The notes under the pieces were generated by a model, which made no database searches, was not told where the DNA came from, and saw nothing but the letters and a program-made list of their open reading frames with translations. The translations under genes were made by a program, and so were the position numbers. 6,425 nucleotides of DNA from UBA7398 sp964567545 (GTDB lineage: Bacteria; Actinomycetota; Actinomycetes; Nanopelagicales; Nanopelagicaceae): assembly GCA_964567545.1 (NCBI GenBank), contig CAZMNB010000063.1, positions 1 through 6,425 on the forward strand, read 5' to 3'. The stretch's first letter is position 1. Each line of letters starts with the position of its first letter. Shown one piece after another: positions 1 to 4,705 of this stretch.

Positions 1-1
1 G

Positions 2-367
2 TTGCAAGCAGATGGTGGAACTCGAACTGCTGCAATTACTGGCGCATACGTTGCGTTAGCTGATGCAATTTCTTGGGCTAAAGGAAAAGGTTATGTTCCG
101 CTAAATTCACAACCACTAAAAGGCTCAGTTGCGGCGGTAAGTGTTGGCGTAATCAACGGGGTTCCGATGTTGGATCTTTGTTATGACGAGGATGTAACTG
201 CCGAAACCGATATGAATGTGGTATGTATGGGCGATGGCACATTTATTGAAGTTCAAGGAACTGCTGAAGGAGCTCCGTTTGACAGAGCACAACTAGATAA
301 ATTATTAGACCTTGCAGTTGCTGGCTGTAGCAAGCTAACTCAAATGCAGATGGATGCGCTGAAGTAA
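2..367 (+). CDS. rph: Ribonuclease PH, C-terminal half (5' end outside window)
   Basis: Phosphorolytic 3'-to-5' exoribonuclease that trims the 3' ends of tRNA precursors and other RNAs, using phosphate and releasing nucleoside diphosphates; it acts as a cytosolic hexamer. The visible 121 residues match the second half of the family (about 240 residues in E. coli), so roughly 115-120 residues lie upstream. Landmarks, numbered from the first visible codon: GGTRTA (5-10), the VAAVSVGVINGVPMLDL strand (43-59), the acidic active-site stretch DLCYDED followed by AETDMNVV (58-74), and EVQGTAEGAPF (83-93). The first codon, TTG, is an internal leucine of the family motif LQADGGTRT, not a start. The stop codon abuts the next gene, rdgB, with no spacer, indicating an operon. 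The identification is firm; the gene is incomplete only because of the window edge. Confidence 0.96.
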   Translation: MQADGGTRTAAITGAYVALADAISWAKGKGYVPLNSQPLKGSVAAVSVGVINGVPMLDLCYDEDVTAETDMNVVCMGDGTFIEVQGTAEGAPFDRAQLDKLLDLAVAGCSKLTQMQMDALK

Positions 368-967
368 TTGAAATTAGTTATTGCATCGCGCAATAAAGGC
401 AAGATTGAAGAGCTTGCTCGAATTCTTGCAACTGTTGCGCCAACCGTTGAATTAGTTGGTATCGATCAATTTCCAGAGTTATCAGATGTTGAAGAAACCG
501 GCGATACATTTGAAGCGAACGCGTTATTGAAGGCGCGCACGATATGTCGTGAAACTGGACTTCCAGCAATAGCCGATGACAGCGGGCTCTGTGTTGATGC
601 ATTAAATGGTGCGCCAGGGATTTATTCAGCGCGCTGGTCCGGTGTGCATGGTGATGATCAGGCTAACTTGGATAAAGTTTTATCGCAGCTCTCCGAAGTT
701 TCTATGAAAGATCGCGGCGCAGCTTTCAAATGTGTAGTTGCGCTAGTTTTGCCGACTGGCCAAGAAGCTACTCGGGAAGGTGAAATTCGAGGTGAAATCC
801 GTAGCTCCCCAGAAGGTAGTGGTGGATTTGGCTACGACCCAATATTTCAACCAACCGGATTTCTGGTAACGATGGCGCAATTATCGGCAGATGAAAAGGA
901 TAAAATCAGCCATCGTGGGAAATCGCTTCGCGCAATCGCCCCCGAAGTAGCCCGGTTATTGGCTTGA
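368..967 (+). CDS. rdgB: XTP/dITP diphosphatase (RdgB/HAM1 family non-canonical purine NTP pyrophosphatase)
   Basis: Cytosolic house-cleaning enzyme that hydrolyses XTP, ITP and dITP to the monophosphate plus pyrophosphate, keeping deaminated purines out of DNA and RNA. At 199 residues it is the normal family length (E. coli 197). Visible motifs are the N-terminal nucleotide-binding SRNKGKIEE (7-15), IADDSGLCVDAL (68-79) with the metal-binding aspartates, GAPGIYSARWSG (81-92), GFGYDPIF (153-160) and ISHRGKSLRA (180-189). The TTG start at 368 is chosen because the protein begins MKLVIASRN exactly as the family does and no other start fits; it follows the rph TAA with zero spacing. Only a weak GAAG sits just upstream, so translation is probably coupled to rph termination. 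One small oddity: the usual A-E-L before the SHR motif is A-Q-L here (170-172). The role and rph-rdgB pairing are well established; coupling is inferred. Confidence 0.96.
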   Translation: MKLVIASRNKGKIEELARILATVAPTVELVGIDQFPELSDVEETGDTFEANALLKARTICRETGLPAIADDSGLCVDALNGAPGIYSARWSGVHGDDQANLDKVLSQLSEVSMKDRGAAFKCVVALVLPTGQEATREGEIRGEIRSSPEGSGGFGYDPIFQPTGFLVTMAQLSADEKDKISHRGKSLRAIAPEVARLLA

Positions 968-972
968 TTTCG

Positions 973-1001
973 GTGGCAGAAGTAATGCCCTGCGGTATCC
1001 T
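973..1001 (+). promoter_or_regulatory. Putative promoter for the lysine-rich membrane protein gene
   Basis: A possible sigma-70-type promoter: GTGGCA at 973-978 (four of six matches to TTGACA), a 17-bp spacer, and TATCCT at 996-1001 (four of six matches to TATAAT and fitting the actinobacterial TAnnnT form). Transcription would start near 1008, just before the inverted repeat at 1011-1034, leaving a leader of about 54 nt. The assignment is by eye and the hexamers are not strong; read-through from rdgB across the 94-bp gap is an alternative. Confidence 0.35.
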
Positions 1002-1010
1002 TTAGCCATA

Positions 1011-1034
1011 AATCAACGTCTACCTGCGTTGATT
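1011..1034 (+). repeat. Inverted repeat in the leader upstream of 1062
   Basis: Perfect 8-bp arms, AATCAACG at 1011-1018 and CGTTGATT at 1027-1034, separated by 8 nt. If the promoter at 973-1001 is real, the repeat sits at the very 5' end of the mRNA, where it could form a stability hairpin, or act as a DNA operator just downstream of the start site. It is not followed by a T-tract, so it does not look like a terminator for rdgB. Confidence 0.5.
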
Positions 1035-1049
1035 ACTCGAAACTAATTC

Positions 1050-1055
1050 AGGGAG
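1050..1055 (+). promoter_or_regulatory. Ribosome binding site deciding the GTG start at 1062
   Basis: AGGGAG at 1050-1055 lies 6 nt before GTG at 1062. It is the best Shine-Dalgarno sequence on the plus strand of this window and fixes the start of the lysine-rich protein. Confidence 0.75.
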
Positions 1056-1061
1056 TAAATA

Positions 1062-1832
1062 GTGGCCGCAAAGAAGAAGGCAGCAAAGAAAGCACCAGCT
1101 AAAAAAGCTGCAAAGCGTCCGACGAAAAAATCGTCTGCAAAAAAATCTTCAGCTAAAAAAGCTGTAAAGCGTCCAGCTAAGAAAGCTGCTAAGAAAGCAA
1201 TTAAAAAGTCAGCGAAGAAGTCAGCGAAGAAGTCAGCGAAGCGCGGATCAGATGCTGCGAAAATTGTAATTCCACCAGTTCCAACTCGTTCATCGACACC
1301 AACTGTTGTATCTACAACACCAATGCCATCGAAAACTTCGGTTGCTAATGCGGCACCAGCAGCCCCAGCTAAAAAGAGTTCAAGTCGAGTAACGCTTTTG
1401 GTACTTCTTGGAATTTTAATTCTTGGTTTAATTGTTTCTAACCGAAATAAATCATCAGATGATGCAGCTCCAGCTCCAACAGAATCTGCAACAATTTCTG
1501 AATCACCAACTCCAGAAGCCACCCCAACTCAAGAAGCGCTTGCAGCACACGAAGCCCCACTTAGCTTTGTAGCAATCAATAATGCTTCAGGCGGCGTAAC
1601 GCTGCGCTGGAAAACCCCAGCAGCTGCTGAAGGAATAACTGGATATAACATTTCAGTTTCTTACAATGCTAAAGATTTCACGCTAGTTTCAACAGTTCCA
1701 GCAAATCAATTAAACCTTGATATTGCTAAAACTGGCGATGAAGGCGGAACTCAATTCTTAATCCAAACCGTTTACTCAGACGGTCAAACCGTTGACGGAA
1801 AGAAGTTCTCGTTAGCAGGAAAATACGCTTAA
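1062..1832 (+). CDS. Histone H1-like Lys/Ala-rich protein with one membrane span and an FN3-like C-terminal domain
   Basis: A 256-residue protein of unknown function. Residues 1-61 are almost only Lys, Ala, Ser, Pro and Arg, in short KKA, KKS and KRP units like histone-H1 tails and bacterial HU extensions. Residues 62-108 are a Pro/Ser/Thr/Ala linker. Residues 109-126 are a single hydrophobic helix (VTLLVLLGILILGLIVS) followed by NRNK. Residues 130-163 are a second Pro/Thr/Glu linker. Residues 164-256 look like a fibronectin type III fold, with GVTLRWKTP (178-186) and ITGYNISVSYNAKDFTLVS (192-210). By the positive-inside rule the tail should be cytoplasmic and the FN3-like domain extracellular. 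The start is GTG with a good Shine-Dalgarno, and the gene ends 10 nt before a strong terminator. A tether between DNA or another anionic cytoplasmic partner and the envelope is inference from the layout. The tail could equally bind anionic lipid or RNA. The FN3 call is by pattern only. Confidence 0.85.
   Translation: MAAKKKAAKKAPAKKAAKRPTKKSSAKKSSAKKAVKRPAKKAAKKAIKKSAKKSAKKSAKRGSDAAKIVIPPVPTRSSTPTVVSTTPMPSKTSVANAAPAAPAKKSSSRVTLLVLLGILILGLIVSNRNKSSDDAAPAPTESATISESPTPEATPTQEALAAHEAPLSFVAINNASGGVTLRWKTPAAAEGITGYNISVSYNAKDFTLVSTVPANQLNLDIAKTGDEGGTQFLIQTVYSDGQTVDGKKFSLAGKYA
1097..1174 (+). repeat. Two 24-bp near-identical copies, 54 bp apart, in the lysine tail
   Basis: The 24 bases at 1097-1120 recur at 1151-1174 with a single C-to-T difference. 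Both encode A-K-K-A-(A/V)-K-R-P. The offset is 54 bp (18 codons), so the reading frame is kept. Identity at synonymous positions suggests a recent internal duplication rather than selection on amino acids alone. Confidence 0.75.
1206..1241 (+). repeat. Tandem 12-bp repeat, three perfect copies
   Basis: AAGTCAGCGAAG occurs three times head to tail at 1206-1217, 1218-1229 and 1230-1241, encoding a repeated Lys-Ser-Ala-Lys unit of the basic tail. The unit is a multiple of three, so copy-number change by slippage would alter tail length without a frameshift. Confidence 0.85.
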
Positions 1833-1842
1833 CCAGTAATTT

Positions 1843-1876
1843 AAAAAGCCCTCCTAATTTATAGGGGGGCTTTTTT
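1843..1876 (+). terminator. Strong intrinsic terminator between convergent genes
   Basis: The arms 1843-1856 and 1862-1875 form a 14-bp stem with one G-U pair around the 5-nt loop ATTTA, and the right arm ends in six T residues (1871-1876). On the plus-strand RNA all positions pair. On the minus strand the same position becomes an A-C mismatch, but a run of five T residues is also present there. It therefore terminates the lysine-rich gene best and can probably also serve the acyltransferase gene, whose stop codon is at 1879-1881. Confidence 0.92.
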
Positions 1877-1878
1877 AT

Positions 1879-3657
1879 TTACTTTAATTTCTCCAAAATT
1901 GCGGAGACATATGCGTTAGCTCCCGATGGATTTAGATGCACACCATCTAAGGCTAAGAATTCTGGATGATTTTGGGAAATCAATTCCCAATCGATCAACG
2001 TTGCATTTGGATACCTAGTTATAACGTTTCGAATAATCTCATTATTGATTAAGCGCCAAGATCTAGGCACCGCAGTGTTGATAACAATTATTTGTGGCTG
2101 GTTTTTTACAATTTCCATCAACTGCACAAAAGTAGCCTCGGTTATTTTATTATTATTACCAACATCAAAAACAACAATTGAATTTGCGGCATGGCTTTGA
2201 TCATTTTTCGCAACTTGAATTAACTCCGGAAGTTGTCGACCAACGCGCGCGTTTATCAATTCAATGTGACGATACTTTTCGAGCGCACTTCTAATACCCA
2301 AAATTACTGAATCACCAGTAACCCATAAGCCAGGTTCTGCGCTTGGCGCAATAGGGGCTTGGCTAATTTCGGAGAGTTCTTGAACGCGCTTTGCTTCTTG
2401 CAGAGCTCGAGTATCTGCAACGGAAAGTGCATTTATCGAGATTGCAGTTGTAGCCGCAATAATCGAGATTGCAGTTAGGAGAACGGTAAGCCGTTGGCGT
2501 AAGCGCACATTTGGAGTTCGGTATTTCATGCCGCGGAACCAAAGTTCAACGTTTCCGCGACGAACTGGAATTTCAACCCAGCGAAGTGAAATATCGGCAA
2601 GCGCAAATACAATCAAGATTCTTAGCGTGTATAACGCCCATGGTTTTCCAGCAAGATCGATCGAAGGACGAGTTACTTGGAAAATCACCCAATGCCAAAG
2701 GTAAATTCCATAGGAACGTTCACCTATCCATAAGAATGGTTTGTAACTTAAAATTGTGGCAAATCTTGAAGCTGGATGTACTACTGACATCAATGTCGCA
2801 CAACCGAATAATCCAGCAAGCGGGAAAGCCAATTTGTATAGAGTTGGATCAGTTTCGTTGATGAAAAGAAATGTTGAGAGCAAACCTAAAAAACCAATAA
2901 CACCAACGCCATCTACAAAATCTTGGGCACGTTTAGTAATGACTTTACTTAAATTCTGCGGAATCCAACTTACTGCCAGCGCTGAGCCTAAGAAGAGGCC
3001 AAGGCTATGGGTATCGGTACCAAAATAAACATGACTGACGCTTCCTTGAGATTGACTATCTATCTTTAAAGAATAGAGAAATAGCGCAATGCCAGAAGCG
3101 CCAGCAGCTATCAGCGAAACTAAAGGAATATTTTTCTTACCAAAATATTTCAATATGAATAAAAGAACTAGCGGCCAAATTAAATAAAATTGCGCTTCTA
3201 CGCCAAGTGACCAAGTATGTTGTAATAGCGGGGGCCGCCCAATGTTTTCAAAATAGTCTTGCTGGCGCGCAACTAGCGACCAATTCATTAATCCCGTAAA
3301 AACATAAGGAATATCCTTTAAAAATCTACGCACAGTTTCTGGTGCCCAAACTCCGATAAACATTGCGGTTACGGTCACCATAAATACCAACGCTGGTACT
3401 AAACGACGTAATCTGTTGAAATAGAAAGCGCGCAGATCTAGTGCGCTGGATCGATCAATTGAATCTAAAATTAATCTTGTTATTACGTAACCAGAAATCA
3501 CAAAAAATAAATCAACTCCAAGAAAACCACCTGGTATCCAAGAAATACCTAAGTGATAAAGTAAAACTCCAATTACAGCAACTGCGCGCAAACCATCAAT
3601 TGGCGCGATGTATAAGGCTTCTTTACGCGTCTTAACTTCAGAATTATTATTGGTCAT
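1879..3657 (-). CDS. OatA-like membrane O-acyltransferase: acyltransferase-3 domain plus SGNH domain
   Basis: A 592-residue integral membrane enzyme predicted to move acetyl groups across the membrane and attach them to an extracytoplasmic glycan. Residues 14-365 are an acyltransferase-3 domain: IDGLRAVAV (20-28), likely catalytic H35 in LLYHLG, GGFLGVDLFFVISGYVIT (43-60), RLRRLVPAL (82-90) and HTWSLGVEAQFYLIWPL (147-163), among many hydrophobic segments. A last span at about 389-411 leads to a C-terminal SGNH domain (443-592) with GDS (448-450, nucleophile S450), VGRQ (472-475), GNNN (500-503) and DGVH (571-574, D571/H574). The tail also carries NTAVPRSW (527-534) and the LIDW strand, as in OatA-type peptidoglycan O-acetyltransferases. 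Full length and intact. Peptidoglycan is the likeliest substrate by resemblance, but another surface polysaccharide is possible. The start at 3657 has a weak AGAAAG 5 nt upstream and lies 28 bp after the coiled-coil gene, so co-transcription is likely. Confidence 0.93.
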   Translation of the reverse strand: MTNNNSEVKTRKEALYIAPIDGLRAVAVIGVLLYHLGISWIPGGFLGVDLFFVISGYVITRLILDSIDRSSALDLRAFYFNRLRRLVPALVFMVTVTAMFIGVWAPETVRRFLKDIPYVFTGLMNWSLVARQQDYFENIGRPPLLQHTWSLGVEAQFYLIWPLVLLFILKYFGKKNIPLVSLIAAGASGIALFLYSLKIDSQSQGSVSHVYFGTDTHSLGLFLGSALAVSWIPQNLSKVITKRAQDFVDGVGVIGFLGLLSTFLFINETDPTLYKLAFPLAGLFGCATLMSVVHPASRFATILSYKPFLWIGERSYGIYLWHWVIFQVTRPSIDLAGKPWALYTLRILIVFALADISLRWVEIPVRRGNVELWFRGMKYRTPNVRLRQRLTVLLTAISIIAATTAISINALSVADTRALQEAKRVQELSEISQAPIAPSAEPGLWVTGDSVILGIRSALEKYRHIELINARVGRQLPELIQVAKNDQSHAANSIVVFDVGNNNKITEATFVQLMEIVKNQPQIIVINTAVPRSWRLINNEIIRNVITRYPNATLIDWELISQNHPEFLALDGVHLNPSGANAYVSAILEKLK

Positions 3658-3685
3658 TAGAGCTTTCTGAATTTTGGAGAGTTAG

Positions 3686-4543
3686 TTAGCGTTTTTTCTT
3701 GATGACTTTCTTGCGAGTTTTACTAGCTGCTACTCGCTTCGTCACTTTCTTTATGTTTGGCTTGCTAGATTGCAAGCCATCGTTTTTAACTGTTGCGATC
3801 CGGCTCTGCACGCGGGAATCGCCTTGCGGAGTTCCGTCTGGGTTAATCGCGGCTTGCACGGTTTTTTGCAGTTCAGCTAATCGATTAAAAGCGCTCTCTA
3901 ACCGGTTGCGCGATTGCGCGATTGCACTTTCGGCCGCATCTAGTGATTGCGTTTGGATTCGATACAACCGTTCCGCTTCCGAGATTACGCCACTTAACCA
4001 TTGGCGATATTCGGCAACTTCAGTGGTTGCATCTAAAATCAGTCGCTCAGCATCTCGTTTTGCAGATGTAGTAATCGCAGAGCCCTCACGTTTTTTAGAA
4101 GTTATGAGTTCTTCGGCTTCGGACTCAGCGTTTGATATTAAATCTGCAGCATCGGACTCAGCGGCTTCTATATATTTACGACCCCGGGATTCGGCTTGTG
4201 AAAGCGTTGACTTAGCTTTTGCATCCGCTGTTTCTAACGCGCTACGTGCGCTCCGTTGGCTCTCTGAAAGAACCTTTTCAGCAATCGCTGACGCTTTTGA
4301 CTCGCGTTGTTGTGCAGTTTTAATAATCGACATCGCAGTTTCAGTTGCGAGAATTTCAAATTCTTCTTTTGAGAGCGCGGTAATATCGCGGCGAGAACGG
4401 AGATCGTTAAGTTGTGATTCAAGTTCACGAATTCGTTCAATTGCATTGGTTGTAGGCGCGCCAGAGTTAGAAGTAGCTGAAGTTAACGAAGTTTTTTCTT
4501 CGCCCTTAAAACCAACCCAAGATAGGAAGTTCTTCTCGCTCAT
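3686..4543 (-). CDS. Hendecad coiled-coil protein with basic C-terminal tail (DivIVA/Scy-like scaffold candidate)
   Basis: A 285-residue soluble protein with no enzyme motif. After a short head (MSEKNFLSWVGFKGEE) and a Ser/Thr/Ala linker, residues 34-54 form a conventional heptad coiled coil (IERIRELESQLNDL). Residues 84-182 form nine successive 11-residue repeats with small residues (Ala/Gly/Ser) at positions 1 and 5 and Leu/Ile/Val near positions 8-9, for example AESDAADLISN (128-138), AESEAEELITS (139-149) and AKRDAERLILD (161-171). A further helix runs to about 232. The end (264-285) is strongly basic (KKVTKRVAAS, TRKKVIKKKR). Such long right-handed or straightened coils occur in F-ATPase subunit b stalks and actinobacterial polarity scaffolds such as Scy; the DivIVA family is the closest guess, but I do not see a clear DivIVA N-terminal domain. 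AAGAGG at 4549-4554, 5 nt before ATG, supports the start. It heads an operon with the acyltransferase gene. Confidence 0.85.
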   Translation of the reverse strand: MSEKNFLSWVGFKGEEKTSLTSATSNSGAPTTNAIERIRELESQLNDLRSRRDITALSKEEFEILATETAMSIIKTAQQRESKASAIAEKVLSESQRSARSALETADAKAKSTLSQAESRGRKYIEAAESDAADLISNAESEAEELITSKKREGSAITTSAKRDAERLILDATTEVAEYRQWLSGVISEAERLYRIQTQSLDAAESAIAQSRNRLESAFNRLAELQKTVQAAINPDGTPQGDSRVQSRIATVKNDGLQSSKPNIKKVTKRVAASKTRKKVIKKKR

Positions 4544-4548
4544 TGCAG

Positions 4549-4554
4549 CCTCTT
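4549..4554 (-). promoter_or_regulatory. Ribosome binding site of the coiled-coil gene
   Basis: On the minus strand AAGAGG (4554 down to 4549) lies 5 nt before the ATG at 4543. It settles the start and argues that this strand, rather than the long antisense open frame on the plus strand, is the coding one. Confidence 0.75.
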
Positions 4555-4570
4555 TTCAATTAATCTTTAA

Positions 4571-4596
4571 ATCCACACCAGATCGGTGGTGCGGAT
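4571..4596 (-). promoter_or_regulatory. Leader hairpin upstream of the coiled-coil gene
   Basis: Arms 4571-4580 (ATCCACACCA) and 4587-4596 (TGGTGCGGAT) form a 10-bp stem around a 6-nt loop. The one non-Watson-Crick position (4575/4592) is an A-C mismatch in plus-strand RNA but a G-U wobble in minus-strand RNA, so the stem is fully paired only in the transcript of the coiled-coil gene. It ends 16 nt before the Shine-Dalgarno sequence and has no T-tract of terminator type. A role in mRNA stability or translation control is inferred. Confidence 0.5.
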
Positions 4597-4609
4597 GGGA
4601 ATCTTCCCA
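4596..4609. promoter_or_regulatory. Palindromic possible operator
   Basis: TGGGAA, two central bases, then TTCCCA: a perfect 6+6 palindrome at 4596-4609 between the divergent genes. The short centre suits a dimeric DNA-binding protein better than an RNA hairpin. No regulator can be named. Confidence 0.35.
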
Positions 4610-4622
4610 CGAATAGTGCGCT

Positions 4623-4656
4623 CCTGAAAATAGCCCTTGGCGTACCCCTTTTCAGG
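4623..4656 (-). promoter_or_regulatory. Putative minus-strand promoter embedded in an 8-bp inverted repeat
   Basis: CCTGAAAA (4623-4630) and TTTTCAGG (4649-4656) are perfect inverted arms 18 nt apart. Read on the minus strand, the upstream arm contains CTGAAA (4655-4650, four of six to TTGACA) and the downstream arm overlaps TATTTT (4632-4627, four of six to TATAAT), with a 17-bp spacer. This would start transcription near 4620 and give the coiled-coil gene a leader of about 75 nt that includes the hairpin at 4571-4596. Arms that coincide with both promoter elements could be an operator that blocks polymerase, or chance. Judged by eye. Confidence 0.4.
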
Positions 4657-4670
4657 CTGGCGGTACTGGC

Positions 4671-4699
4671 TTTCGCACTTCGAATTAGGCTGGTAGACA
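4671..4699 (+). promoter_or_regulatory. Putative promoter giving a leaderless DUF885 mRNA
   Basis: TAGACA at 4694-4699 (actinobacterial TAnnnT-like, last base off) is preceded by TTTCGC at 4671-4676 with a 17-bp spacer. A start 6-7 nt downstream of the -10 falls at the ATG at 4706. The 20 nt before this ATG contain no Shine-Dalgarno sequence, which fits a leaderless transcript, common in actinobacteria. Confidence 0.5.
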
Positions 4700-4705
4700 T
4701 AGCGC

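Noticed and set aside
1011..1034. Inverted repeat considered as the rdgB terminator
   Set aside because: No T-tract follows the right arm and the stem is only 8 bp with moderate G+C.
1206..1241. Tandem repeats considered as a possible CRISPR array
   Set aside because: The units are 12 bp, contiguous, without spacers and in frame with the coding sequence.
1043..1522. A 159-residue minus-strand frame rich in Phe/Ala opposite the lysine tail
   Set aside because: Lys/Ala codons read in reverse give Phe/Leu/Ala strings that imitate membrane segments. The plus strand has the Shine-Dalgarno, promoter-like elements, terminator and a foldable C-terminal domain.
2511..3028. Two plus-strand open frames inside the acyltransferase gene
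   Set aside because: They have no family features and lie wholly opposite well-conserved membrane and linker segments of the acyltransferase.
3699..4616. A 305-residue open frame on the plus strand covering the entire coiled-coil gene, longer than the gene itself
   Set aside because: Its product is Ser/Ala/Arg-rich without any recognisable domain, it lacks a supported ribosome site, and the minus strand has a good Shine-Dalgarno and a regular 11-residue repeat. The open frame is explained by the repetitive Ala/Ser/Glu codons of the true gene.
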